From Dyadobacter jejuensis (lineage in GTDB: Bacteria > Bacteroidota > Bacteroidia > Cytophagales > Spirosomataceae): 64,000 bases of DNA. Of the stretch, positions 36,269-44,452 are shown in pieces (position 1 is the stretch's first letter; each line of letters opens with the position of its first letter). The notes beneath the pieces were generated by a model that was not told where the DNA came from, ran no database searches, and was given only the letters and a program-made list of their open reading frames with translations. Position numbers and translations under genes: made by a program. The stretch spans positions 682,001-746,000 of the forward strand of contig NZ_QGDT01000001.1 of assembly GCF_003149085.1 (NCBI RefSeq), given 5' to 3'.

Positions 36269-37795
36269 ATGTCCAAAAAAATACAATCGGCACTAATCTC
36301 TGTTTACTATAAGGATGGGCTTGAGCCTTTGGTACGTATTTTACACCAAAACGACGTTAAGCTTTATTCTACAGGAGGTACGCAGACTTTTATTGAGAAC
36401 TTGGGAATACCTGTCACCCCCGCTGAGGAGCTTACGGGCTATCCTTCTATTTTTGGTGGACGGGTAAAGACCCTACATCCAGCCATTATGGGAGGTATTT
36501 TGTACCGCCGCGACGATGCTGGCGATGTAGCTCAGGCCGAGCAGTACAATATTCCATCAATAGACATGGTCGTGGTGGACCTTTACCCTTTCGAGGAAAC
36601 GGTGGCTTCTGGAGCTAGCGAAGAAGAAATTATCGAAAAAATTGATATCGGAGGTATTTCTCTGATAAGGGCTACCGCCAAAAACTTTAAGGATACTTTT
36701 ATCGTTTCCTCTCGTAGCCAATATGCCGATGTAGTGAGTTTGTTGGCTAGCAAAGAAGCGGCAACAGACCTTGACGATCGTCGGACATATGCTGGAAAGG
36801 CTTTTGCCGTCTCTTCTCAATATGATGGCGCCATCAATAGTTTTTTCCTTGACCGCCAGGATGCCGAGCTGTATGGCTTTACAGGGCTGCCAGCCCAAAC
36901 CCTGCGCTATGGAGAGAATCCGCACCAAAAGGCTACTTATTACGGCGACTTGGAGGCTATGTTTGTAAAGCTGCATGGCAAGGAGTTGTCTTACAATAAC
37001 CTGGTCGATGTGGACGCTTGTGTGAGCCTAATCGACGAGTTTGTAGGTACTGCCCCTACCTATGCTATCATCAAGCATACCAATGCCTGTGGTATTGCCA
37101 CGGCAGCCACCGCCAAGGAAGCTTATGACAACGCCCTGGCTTGCGACCCTGTGTCGGCTTTTGGTGGGGTGGTTATTACCAATGCCAAGGTCGACCTGGC
37201 TACCGCCGAGGAGCTGAATAAACTCTTTATGGAAATTCTGATTGCCCCCGCCTATGATACGGATGCATTGGAGTTATTGAAGTCTAAGAAAAACCGTATA
37301 CTGCTTAAGCGCAATCCAGAACAATTGCCCGGGGTGATGTTTAAGACCTTGCTCAACGGAGTATTGCTACAGGACAAGGACCTTGTTACCGAAACTGCCG
37401 AAGGCTTTACTACCGTGACGACCAAGGCCCCTACACAAGCGGAGGTGACGGCCCTTGAGTTTGCCCTTAAAGTTTGTAAGCATACCAAGTCCAATACGAT
37501 CGTATTGGCCAAAGAAAATCAATTGATCGCGAGTGGTACGGGTCAAACTTCCCGTGTTGATGCCCTTCGTCAGGCTATCGACAAGGCCAAGGCCTTCGGT
37601 TTTGACCTTAACGGTGCGGTAATGGCCTCCGATGCCTTTTTCCCCTTCCCCGATTGTGTGGAAATCGCCCATCAGGCAGGAGTAACTGCCGTGGTTCAGC
37701 CTGGCGGATCTATCCGCGATAAGGAATCTATCGCCTATTGCGATGCCCACGGCCTAGCAATGGTTACCACTGGGGTAAGGCATTTCAAACACTAA
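36269..37795 (+). CDS. purH: Bifunctional AICAR formyltransferase / IMP cyclohydrolase
   Basis: A 508-residue PurH, the standard size, catalysing the last two steps of purine synthesis in the cytoplasm: formylation of AICAR and ring closure to IMP. The N-terminal cyclohydrolase (MGS-like) domain has STGGTQTFIENLGIPV (about 30-45), FGGRVKTLHPAIMGGIL and the DLYPFEET motif. The C-terminal transformylase has LRYGENPHQKA (about 212-222), IIKHTNACGIA (catalytic Lys-His pair), SDAFFPFPD and a final VTTGVRHFKH. The start ATG fits the family N-terminus. A strong terminator follows, and the gene stands alone. Confidence 0.98.
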   Translation: MSKKIQSALISVYYKDGLEPLVRILHQNDVKLYSTGGTQTFIENLGIPVTPAEELTGYPSIFGGRVKTLHPAIMGGILYRRDDAGDVAQAEQYNIPSIDMVVVDLYPFEETVASGASEEEIIEKIDIGGISLIRATAKNFKDTFIVSSRSQYADVVSLLASKEAATDLDDRRTYAGKAFAVSSQYDGAINSFFLDRQDAELYGFTGLPAQTLRYGENPHQKATYYGDLEAMFVKLHGKELSYNNLVDVDACVSLIDEFVGTAPTYAIIKHTNACGIATAATAKEAYDNALACDPVSAFGGVVITNAKVDLATAEELNKLFMEILIAPAYDTDALELLKSKKNRILLKRNPEQLPGVMFKTLLNGVLLQDKDLVTETAEGFTTVTTKAPTQAEVTALEFALKVCKHTKSNTIVLAKENQLIASGTGQTSRVDALRQAIDKAKAFGFDLNGAVMASDAFFPFPDCVEIAHQAGVTAVVQPGGSIRDKESIAYCDAHGLAMVTTGVRHFKH

Positions 37796-37823
37796 CAGAC
37801 CGTATCTTCTGTTAACTGCTTTT

Positions 37824-37861
37824 AAGGGCATTCTTCCGGATTTCGGATGAATGCCCTTTTT
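37824..37861 (+). terminator. Rho-independent terminator after purH
   Basis: 10-bp stem AAGGGCATTC (37824-37833) and GAATGCCCTT (37849-37858) followed by a T-run and TTC; the loop itself has a small TCCG/CGGA stem. Confidence 0.9.
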
Positions 37862-37981
37862 CTTGCCAAAGGAGCAGGGAACGGCCATATCCTTTCCGAA
37901 CGTCAGTGGATAATTTCGGGAGCCAATGCTCGTTTGTATACAGAATCTCTTACCTTGCTCTCTATTATGGGTCGTTGAATA

Positions 37982-38782
37982 TTGCATTTTTTGAAAACAG
38001 TAAAGTATCTTTTTTACGCGATTGGTTTGATACTCGCCAGCCTCTTCTATCTATACCCTCAGGTCTTTTATACACATACCCTGTGTCTTTCCGATTTTGA
38101 GCGTGTCGATGGCGATATCTATGTGAGCAAGCATTTGGAGGGGCCGCTGAAAAAACAGATCACCACCGTGGTTACAGATTCCCAGCACAGAGTGGGCGCA
38201 CTGTTTGGTCAATACCAGTCTCATCCCCGAATTGTTGTTTGTGCCACCGAAAGCGAATACAAGCGCTATTGCAATAGCAATGTAGGTGCCGGGTGCAGTG
38301 TGGGCACCCCCTGGGGACTTCATTTTGTGGTGGTCCATCTGCAAGGGATCAACACCGATGTGATGAGTCATGAAATGAGCCATATAGAGTTACTGGAACG
38401 ATTGGGTTGGTGGACGGTCCTGGTCGACGTCCCCCAATGGTTTAATGAAGGCTTGGCGCTTATGGTGGATCGGCGCTTTGTAAAGAGCACCAACCCAGTC
38501 CGCCGCTATCGAGGCTATCGCCGTGAATGGCGGCAGTATGCACGAGAACTGGGTTGGCTGTTGCCCCTCGCCCAGTTAGAAGGGATGTCGGCCTTTACCA
38601 GCCCCGATCCCGACCGGGTCATGTATGCCTATATGACTTCTGGAAAGGAAGTTTCTCGCTGGCAAATAGAAAGTGGCCCTTTCGCATTAACAAAATTAAT
38701 ACAAAAAATAAAAAGCGGTATTCCCTTTGCCGAGGCCTATGAGCAGGTGAGCTCCGAGGCGGCTGATCGCATTGACTTCTGA
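37982..38782 (+). CDS. Membrane-anchored zinc metallopeptidase-like protein (HExxH)
   Basis: A 266-residue protein starting at TTG 37982; an in-frame stop lies just upstream and no ATG precedes the membrane helix. An N-terminal hydrophobic helix (about 8-30) anchors or exports it. The zinc-binding motif is HEMSH (130-134), with a second acidic ligand plausible at Glu156 in WFNEGLA, giving the gluzincin (peptidase MA-like) pattern HExxH-x21-E. This motif pair is typical of small Bacteroidota and cyanobacterial peptidases of unknown substrate. Five cysteines, four of them between residues 87 and 105 and the membrane border, might form disulfides in the periplasm. It stands between the purH terminator and an SSS transporter gene. 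Confidence 0.68.
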   Translation: MHFLKTVKYLFYAIGLILASLFYLYPQVFYTHTLCLSDFERVDGDIYVSKHLEGPLKKQITTVVTDSQHRVGALFGQYQSHPRIVVCATESEYKRYCNSNVGAGCSVGTPWGLHFVVVHLQGINTDVMSHEMSHIELLERLGWWTVLVDVPQWFNEGLALMVDRRFVKSTNPVRRYRGYRREWRQYARELGWLLPLAQLEGMSAFTSPDPDRVMYAYMTSGKEVSRWQIESGPFALTKLIQKIKSGIPFAEAYEQVSSEAADRIDF

Positions 38783-38899
38783 TAGACAGGGGTTTTGCCC
38801 GATGATTCGTTGGGTTCGGCGGAATGAGAGTGAATTGTGTCAAAAATGCACGATAACTTAGAAAAATTAAATAAAGATCGACTTTGTTTTTAATTTTGC

Positions 38900-38931
38900 T
38901 TGCACAATTTTCGGAAAATAATGTACCTTTC
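38900..38931 (+). promoter_or_regulatory. Putative promoter of the SSS symporter gene
   Basis: TTG at 38900-38902, a 21-base spacer and TACCTTTC at 38924-38931, one mismatch from TAnnTTTG, about 50 bases before the start codon. Confidence 0.45.
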
Positions 38932-38981
38932 GGATTAGAACCTATTATTGTTCCACCTCTTTACCAGTCAAAGGAATAGAA

Positions 38982-40604
38982 ATGCAACATTTACAATTAT
39001 TAGACTACATTATCTTCTTCGTTTATTTTATCATTGTGGCTGCTTATGGTTACTGGATTTATAACAGAAAGAAAGCGGCTACAGAGTCGACAAAAGATTT
39101 TTTCCTTGCAGAAGGCTCTTTGACTTGGTGGGCTATTGGGGCTTCCCTGATTGCTTCCAATATTTCTGCCGAACAGTTTATCGGTATGTCGGGCAATGGT
39201 TTCACCATGGGGTTGGCCATTTCGACCTATGAGTGGATGGCGGCGGCAACTTTGATCGTAGTTGCCGTTTTTTTTATGCCCATCTATCTTAAGAACAAGA
39301 TATGGACCATGCCACAGTTTCTTACCCAGCGGTACAACAAACGGGTGAGTTTGATTATGGCCATTTTTTGGCTTGGCCTCTATATTATGGTCAATCTTAC
39401 CTCTATCCTATATTTGGGAGCGTTGGCCGTATCGGGTATTTCAGGCCTCAATTTCTGGTTTTGTATGTGGGCCTTGGCCATTTTTGCAATCATCATTACC
39501 ATTGGTGGTATGAAGGTAATTGGCTTTACCGATGTGATCCAAGTTTTCTTCCTCATTATCGGAGGTTTGGCTACGTCGTATTTGGCGTTGAATCTGGTGG
39601 CGGGCGACGCCGCTATTACGATGAATGGGATGTTGGATGGGTTCGCTCAAATGAAGTCCAACCACGACGATCATTTTCACATGATTTTTAAAGAAGGGAA
39701 TCCGTTTTATTCTCAGCTGCCTGGCTTGACGGTATTGTTTGGAGGGATGTGGATTGTGAACCTAAACTATTGGGGCTGTAACCAGTACATTACCCAACGT
39801 GCGTTAGGGGCCGATTTGCCCACTGCTCGTAAAGGATTGCTTTTCGCTGCGGCTCTTAAGCTGTTAATGCCTGCTTTGGTAGTTATACCAGGTATCGCTG
39901 CCTATGCTTTATATAGCAAGGGATTGTTCGTGAATGAGCTCACCGAAAATGGGGAGATAGTAGCGGATAAGGCCTATCCTGTACTCTTAAGCCTATTGCC
40001 AGTAGGGCTAAAGGGACTTTCTTTTGCCGCCTTAACGGCCGCCGTAGTGGCTTCACTCGCCGGAAAGGCCAACTCTATTTCGACCATCTTTACCTTGGAT
40101 ATCTTTAAGGAGTACTTTGGCAAAAACAAGTCGGAGGAACAATTGGTTAAAATCGGCCGAATCGTTATTGTAATCTCTATGTTGCTCGCTATAGTAGTAT
40201 CTCCTTATATGGGAATCGACAAAAAGGGAGGTTTTCAATTTATCCAGGAGATGACCGGTCTGGTATCTCCAGGCGTTTTTGCTGCCTTTGTGATGGGTTT
40301 CTTCTGGAAGCGTACCAATTCGGCTGGTGCCTTATTTGCTATCGTAGGTGGATTTCTCCTCGCCTTAGGGATGCATAATAACTGGCTTCCAGGTACCGAC
40401 TGGTCTCAAATTCCGTTCCTAGATCGTATGGGATGGGTATTTTTGATCTGCGTAGTGGTGATGTTCATTCTAGGGCTGGTATTGCCCGACGAAAAGAAAG
40501 GTCTGGAGATCGATGTGAGCATGTTCAAAGTCGACACCACCTTCGCAGTAGGTGCCGGTATTGTCTTATTAATCATTGTGATGCTGTATACCAATTTCTG
40601 GTAA
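38982..40604 (+). CDS. Sodium:solute symporter (SSS/SGLT-type)
   Basis: A 540-residue polytopic inner-membrane transporter with about 13-14 hydrophobic segments, the length and pattern of SGLT-like sodium/sugar cotransporters. Recognisable features are LIASNISAEQFIGMSGNGF in the first unwound helix region (about 57-75), KVIGFTDVIQVFFLIIGG (about 178-195) and a CNQYITQRALGA motif (about 267-278) typical of the glucose/galactose and myo-inositol branch. It couples uptake of a sugar or related solute to the sodium gradient. Substrate is unknown. A clear bidirectional terminator follows, so it is a single-gene transcript. Confidence 0.93.
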   Translation: MQHLQLLDYIIFFVYFIIVAAYGYWIYNRKKAATESTKDFFLAEGSLTWWAIGASLIASNISAEQFIGMSGNGFTMGLAISTYEWMAAATLIVVAVFFMPIYLKNKIWTMPQFLTQRYNKRVSLIMAIFWLGLYIMVNLTSILYLGALAVSGISGLNFWFCMWALAIFAIIITIGGMKVIGFTDVIQVFFLIIGGLATSYLALNLVAGDAAITMNGMLDGFAQMKSNHDDHFHMIFKEGNPFYSQLPGLTVLFGGMWIVNLNYWGCNQYITQRALGADLPTARKGLLFAAALKLLMPALVVIPGIAAYALYSKGLFVNELTENGEIVADKAYPVLLSLLPVGLKGLSFAALTAAVVASLAGKANSISTIFTLDIFKEYFGKNKSEEQLVKIGRIVIVISMLLAIVVSPYMGIDKKGGFQFIQEMTGLVSPGVFAAFVMGFFWKRTNSAGALFAIVGGFLLALGMHNNWLPGTDWSQIPFLDRMGWVFLICVVVMFILGLVLPDEKKGLEIDVSMFKVDTTFAVGAGIVLLIIVMLYTNFW

Positions 40605-40624
40605 GGATTCGATATTCTTATTAA

Positions 40625-40658
40625 AAAAAGCCTGCCTAGTTTCCTGGGCAGGCTTTTT
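40625..40658. terminator. Bidirectional terminator between the symporter and cyclophilin genes
   Basis: Perfect 12-bp stem AAAAAGCCTGCC (40625-40636) and GGCAGGCTTTTT (40647-40658), with A-run and T-run on the two sides, serving both convergent genes. Confidence 0.92.
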
Positions 40659-40677
40659 ATGTTTTGAGCAAAGTCGC

Positions 40678-41124
40678 TTAAGCTACTGTATCTTCAATGA
40701 TGGTGATCTTTTGGATCTTATCCCCTTGGGCAATGAGGTCGACGGTGTCCACACCCTCTACTACCTTGCCAAAACAGGTATGGTTACCGTCCAAATGAGC
40801 GGTATTGTTGCGGCTATGACAGATAAAGAATTGTGATCCCCCTGTGTCGCGGCCAGCGTGTGCCATGGAAAGTACCCCACGGTCATGATATTGCTTGCCA
40901 CCGTTCACTTCACATTTGATCTTGTAGCCAGGTCCTCCACGACCCGTTCCAGTAGGATCACCCCCTTGGACCATAAAGTCGGGTATCACCCGGTGAAATA
41001 TAAGCCCATCGTAGAATCCTTTTTTGGAAAGCTCTACAAAGTTTTTCACGGCGATAGGTGCATCTTCATCGTAGAATTCGATGAGCATGGTGCCCTTATC
41101 CGTTACCATTTCAGCCTTAGTCAT
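40678..41124 (-). CDS. Peptidyl-prolyl cis-trans isomerase, cyclophilin type
   Basis: A cytoplasmic cyclophilin of about 148 residues when started at ATG 41124 (MTKAEMVTDKGTM). A longer frame to 41205 would add 27 hydrophobic residues from the promoter region and is not preferred. Conserved elements are NFVELSKKGFYDGLIFHRVIPDFMVQGGDPTGTG, read as FHRVIPDFMVQGGDPTGTG around residues 43-61 with the catalytic Arg, then GSQFFI and TCFGKVVEG. It catalyses proline isomerisation during protein folding. It is convergent with the symporter gene and follows a transglycosylase gene on the same strand. Confidence 0.95.
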   Translation of the reverse strand: MTKAEMVTDKGTMLIEFYDEDAPIAVKNFVELSKKGFYDGLIFHRVIPDFMVQGGDPTGTGRGGPGYKIKCEVNGGKQYHDRGVLSMAHAGRDTGGSQFFICHSRNNTAHLDGNHTCFGKVVEGVDTVDLIAQGDKIQKITIIEDTVA

Positions 41125-41245
41125 CTTGTTATCTGTAATTAGTTGTACGTATAAAAATAAATATCCATATCGAAGGATATGGATATTTAACAACAAAGTA
41201 AGCAATATGTTTCCTTATTTACACCCTATGAAAACATTTAGGTGT

Positions 41246-42034
41246 TCAGGAGTCGATACCGATAGCTGAAACGACAGGGTCTTTGACCTTGTTTTTCTTG
41301 TCCATGTCTATTTTTGCCAGCTGGTCTACGATGTTCCCACTTCCCCATGCTCGGCTTCGTTCCGGATTAGAAAACCATTCTTTTACAGCAATAAGCTTAT
41401 ATAGGTATTGGTTCGTTTCTCGGTTGAGCTTCAGTTGGTAGTAATCGTCTTTATTTTGTGCGTTAATTACACTTTTGATATGCGTAGGTCCGGCGTTATA
41501 GGCCGCGGCTACTAAAGTCCATGATCCTAGTTGGCTGTGTAGCCTCAAAAGATACTTGGCAGCTGCATGGGTCGATTTGGTAAGGTGCTTCCTTTCGTCT
41601 ATCGTGTCGTTTACTACCAGGCCGAGATCCCGGGCCGTTGCTGGCATAAATTGCCAATAGCCTCCGGCTCCCTTGTGCGAAGTAACCTCGTTACTCATCG
41701 CACTCTCTATGACGGGGATATATTTGAAATCGACTGGTACCCCGTGTTTCTTAAGAATAGACTCTATGGCCTGCATTCTTTTCTCGGTGCGGGTCATCAG
41801 TTTACGGAATGTAGGATTGTCGTAATTCCTGACGGTGCTTTGATACTTCTTGGCAACGACTAATTTTTTAACTGGGATCGCTTCTCCACAAAAATCAATT
41901 GCCAAAAGTTCTGAATTAAGTTTTTCAACACTTACGTTGTTGACACTCAATTCTTTCTTTTCTACCTTTTTGGCCCGGAAGGAAAACCATCCTAATACCG
42001 ATACTGCAAAGGCAATAAAGACAAATCTAATCAT
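41246..42034 (-). CDS. Lytic transglycosylase (SLT domain)
   Basis: A 262-residue protein with a short N-terminal membrane helix (about 2-17) that tethers or exports it. The SLT domain starts at about residue 100: catalytic Glu110 in PVIESAMSNEVTSHKGAGG, then YWQFMPATARDLGL (family GxWQFMP.TA) and AAYNAGP near residue 180. These enzymes cut the glycan strands of peptidoglycan and form 1,6-anhydro-muramic ends; this one resembles MltD in layout but lacks visible LysM repeats. A TACCTTTG box is present upstream on the minus strand. It is probably involved in wall turnover or assembly of envelope machines. Confidence 0.92.
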   Translation of the reverse strand: MIRFVFIAFAVSVLGWFSFRAKKVEKKELSVNNVSVEKLNSELLAIDFCGEAIPVKKLVVAKKYQSTVRNYDNPTFRKLMTRTEKRMQAIESILKKHGVPVDFKYIPVIESAMSNEVTSHKGAGGYWQFMPATARDLGLVVNDTIDERKHLTKSTHAAAKYLLRLHSQLGSWTLVAAAYNAGPTHIKSVINAQNKDDYYQLKLNRETNQYLYKLIAVKEWFSNPERSRAWGSGNIVDQLAKIDMDKKNKVKDPVVSAIGIDS

Positions 42035-42091
42035 TCATTTTTTGGTTCGTGAAACATAAAACTAATTAGCCCTCTCAGACTAACGTTGCGA

Positions 42092-42126
42092 CAAAGGTAA
42101 CGCTATTAGTATTAATAATGTTTCAA
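42092..42126 (-). promoter_or_regulatory. Putative transglycosylase promoter
   Basis: On the minus strand TTG (complement of CAA at 42124-42126), a 24-base spacer and TACCTTTG (complement of 42092-42099). The -7 box is exact; the spacer is one base longer than usual. Confidence 0.35.
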
Positions 42127-42162
42127 TAATGTTTAAAAACTTGAAATACAGTGTCTTGTGTG

Positions 42163-42191
42163 TTGTGTATTTTGTACTAATTCTATATTTG
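42163..42191 (+). promoter_or_regulatory. Putative distal promoter of the molybdenum cofactor operon
   Basis: TTG at 42163-42165, an 18-base spacer and TATATTTG at 42184-42191, an exact match to TTG-N17-23-TAnnTTTG. It would give a leader of about 300 bases before moeA. Confidence 0.45.
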
Positions 42192-42348
42192 TAAATTTGG
42201 CTGTTTCGCTGTTTTAAATTAAAAAATTGGCGTTTTCTCTCGATTAAGGCAATTTTCGTTGGGACATATAATACTTTTCAAAACCGATATGATTGGTTGA
42301 AAATTGTACTATACATATATCGTTAATTATTATAAAAACATTAAAGCG

Positions 42349-42377
42349 TTGATATATAGATAGTTATGCTATTTTTG
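42349..42377 (+). promoter_or_regulatory. Putative proximal promoter of the molybdenum cofactor operon
   Basis: TTG at 42349-42351, an 18-base spacer and TATTTTTG at 42370-42377, again an exact match with the same spacing as the distal site, about 120 bases before moeA. Confidence 0.5.
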
Positions 42378-42498
42378 TTATTATTTTTAAATGCATTATG
42401 AGGTCAAAAATGTGCGTTTTGAGGCTTTGGAGCGTTTATTTTGATTTAGGAGCTGTTTTAATAAATGTTAACTTGCATGATTAAACCCAGGGCAAATC

Positions 42499-43689
42499 AT
42501 GATAGAAATTAGCATCGCCAAGGAGAAAATAGTGGAATATTCCACAAGACTAGAAGTAGAAAGTAGGTTGCTTACTGCCTCTGCCGGCTACGTGTTGGCC
42601 CAGGATATTATAGCCACTCTACCCTTACCCCTTTTTACTCAGTCGGCTATGGATGGCTATGCCATTCGCCACGACGAGGACCGGGTGGCCGAGGAGTGGT
42701 TGACCGTGCAGGGGGAATCGAAGGCGGGCAGTGAAAGAAGCATCAATCTGGAAGCGGGGAAGGCCGTACGAATATTTACAGGAGCCCCCCTGCCTCAGGG
42801 CGCCACGGCCGTGGTCATGCAGGAGCACGTTACCCGGCAAGGCGATCGGGTGAAGATCAATCTCGAGAACGTAGCCGATGGGGCTCATATAAGATACCAA
42901 GGTCAGCAAATCCAAAAAGGAGAGGTGGCCTTGCCAATGGGTAGCTTACTTAGCCCGGGAGCCATTGGATTTTTGGCGGGCTTTGGTATTACCCATGTGG
43001 CCGTTTATAGGAAACCCAAGGTGGCGATACTCGTAACTGGCGATGAACTCGTAGATGCCGGACAGCCTTTAAAGCCCGGGGAAATTTACGAGTCCAATTC
43101 GGCTATGCTCGAAGCCGCTTTGCTCAAAGAAGGCGTGGAGGATATCCGTATCGATGCCGTTCACGACGATAAAGCCGAGCTGGTGGCCAAATTGGACGGG
43201 CTACTCAAATGGGCCGACTTGGTCATCACCTCCGGAGGGATATCCGTTGGTGACTACGACTATGTAGGGGAAGCCATCGATCATCTAGGGGTGCAGACCG
43301 TTTTTTATAAGGTAAAACAACGCCCGGGAAAGCCACTCTTCTTCGGTGAAAAGGGTGGTAAGTTGCTTTTTGCTTTGCCTGGCAATCCGGCTTCTTCTTT
43401 GGTATGTTTTTACGAATACGTATTTCCAGCGCTGCGCCTGCTCTATGGACGGAAGGATATCCACCTTCAATCCTTTCGAATGCCTTCGTTAAAGGCCTAC
43501 TCCTTTAAGGGGGAAAGGGATGAGTTTCTGAAGGGACTCCTTACCCCAGAGGGGGTGATGCCGCTTTATGGACAAGAGTCCTTCGCATTAAGGTCCTTTG
43601 CCCTGGCCAATGCCCTGATCTATCTCCCCGCCAGCCAGCAACAAGTGCTGCCGGGCGATCTGGTAGAAGTACATGTATTACCCAGCTAA
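42499..43689 (+). CDS. moeA: Molybdopterin molybdotransferase MoeA
   Basis: A 396-residue MoeA, which inserts molybdate into adenylated molybdopterin to give active cofactor. Family motifs in order: LFTQSAMDGYAI (about 46-57), GAPLPQGATAVVMQE (about 95-109), VTGDELVDAGQPLKPGEIYESNS (about 178-200, shown by its GDELV core), TSGGISVGDYDYV (about 249-261) and LPGNPASSLVCF (about 293-304). It opens a five-gene run on the plus strand with gaps of 12, 20, 41 and 51 bases, an evident molybdenum-cofactor operon. No molybdoenzyme or molybdate transporter is encoded in the window. Confidence 0.96.
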   Translation: MIEISIAKEKIVEYSTRLEVESRLLTASAGYVLAQDIIATLPLPLFTQSAMDGYAIRHDEDRVAEEWLTVQGESKAGSERSINLEAGKAVRIFTGAPLPQGATAVVMQEHVTRQGDRVKINLENVADGAHIRYQGQQIQKGEVALPMGSLLSPGAIGFLAGFGITHVAVYRKPKVAILVTGDELVDAGQPLKPGEIYESNSAMLEAALLKEGVEDIRIDAVHDDKAELVAKLDGLLKWADLVITSGGISVGDYDYVGEAIDHLGVQTVFYKVKQRPGKPLFFGEKGGKLLFALPGNPASSLVCFYEYVFPALRLLYGRKDIHLQSFRMPSLKAYSFKGERDEFLKGLLTPEGVMPLYGQESFALRSFALANALIYLPASQQQVLPGDLVEVHVLPS

Positions 43690-43701
43690 ATAGATAGTAA
43701 G

Positions 43702-43941
43702 ATGAATATTCAGATCTTATATTTCGGACAAATAGCCGATCGCATAGGGCTATCGGCAGAAAACTTTGACTGGACTTCTGGGCTTCTGGTAAGCACTTTG
43801 CGCGAACAGATCCTGGCCAAATATCCCATATTAAAGGACCAAATATTCAAAATTGCCGTAAATCAAAAAATCATGCAGGAGGACATGCCTATTCCATTTC
43901 CTGCCGAGATAGCCTGCCTGCCTCCTTTTGCTGGGGGCTAG
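43702..43941 (+). CDS. moaD: Molybdopterin synthase sulfur carrier subunit MoaD
   Basis: A 79-residue ubiquitin-like protein ending in the Gly-Gly tail (LPPFAGG) that is activated and converted to thiocarboxylate. It donates sulfur, together with MoaE, to cyclic pyranopterin monophosphate. Only 12 bases after moeA and 20 bases before moaE, so co-translated with them. No dedicated MoeB activating enzyme is present in this operon and must be supplied elsewhere, for example by a ThiF-type protein. Confidence 0.93.
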   Translation: MNIQILYFGQIADRIGLSAENFDWTSGLLVSTLREQILAKYPILKDQIFKIAVNQKIMQEDMPIPFPAEIACLPPFAGG

Positions 43942-43961
43942 AGGCCTAAAAACTGAAAATT

Positions 43962-44411
43962 ATGAACAAGGTGCATAAACCCAAGAAGGTGCTCATGCAA
44001 GGGCCTATAGACCCACAAATGGTAGCCACTTCCTTGGTTAACCATCAATCCAAAACCAATATTGGCGCCCATGCCCTTTTTTTAGGGCAGATCCGCGCCG
44101 ACCAAAAAGATAACGGGGTGGTGACGGGTATCGAATATTCTGCTTATGAAGCGATGGCCGAAGAAGCCTTTCACCGCATTAGAGAGGAGGCCTTTACCCG
44201 ATACGATCTTACCTGTATGCATCTTTATCATAGCCTTGGAGTGGTGCCTGTCGGGCAGATCAGCCTTTTTGTTTTCGTGTCGTCGGCGCATAGGAGGGCC
44301 TCTCTCGAAGCCGTCGACTTTCTGGTGGAGCGTATCAAACAAGACGTACCCATCTTTGGCAAGGAGCTAATAGGAGCCACAGGAGATTATATTTGGAAAG
44401 AAAATAACTAG
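43962..44411 (+). CDS. moaE: Molybdopterin synthase catalytic subunit MoaE
   Basis: A 149-residue MoaE, the large subunit of molybdopterin synthase. Recognisable features are GAHALFLGQIR (about 37-47), GIEYSAYEAMAEE (about 56-68), LYHSLGVVPVGQISLFVFVSSAHR (about 88-111, seen through its HSLG and VSSAHR cores) and the C-terminal FGKELIG with the catalytic Lys region. It accepts sulfur from the MoaD C-terminus to form the dithiolene of molybdopterin. The gene order moaD-moaE is the usual one. Confidence 0.95.
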   Translation: MNKVHKPKKVLMQGPIDPQMVATSLVNHQSKTNIGAHALFLGQIRADQKDNGVVTGIEYSAYEAMAEEAFHRIREEAFTRYDLTCMHLYHSLGVVPVGQISLFVFVSSAHRRASLEAVDFLVERIKQDVPIFGKELIGATGDYIWKENN

Positions 44412-44452
44412 CCCCTTCGAGATTGCCAGGGGCGGTCACAAAAAGCAGAATC

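Larger units (their letters stand above)
42035..42498. other. Large AT-rich divergent intergenic region upstream of moeA
   Basis: 464 bases between the transglycosylase gene (minus) and moeA (plus), AT-rich throughout. It contains three promoter-like sites, listed separately, and a leader of 120-300 bases ahead of moeA. I looked for the Moco-riboswitch type of structured leader but could not make out its conserved stems by eye, so none is claimed. Confidence 0.5.

Noticed and set aside
42191..42498. Possible molybdenum-cofactor riboswitch in the moeA leader
   Set aside because: No conserved stem pattern could be recognised by eye, and known examples are mainly in other phyla.
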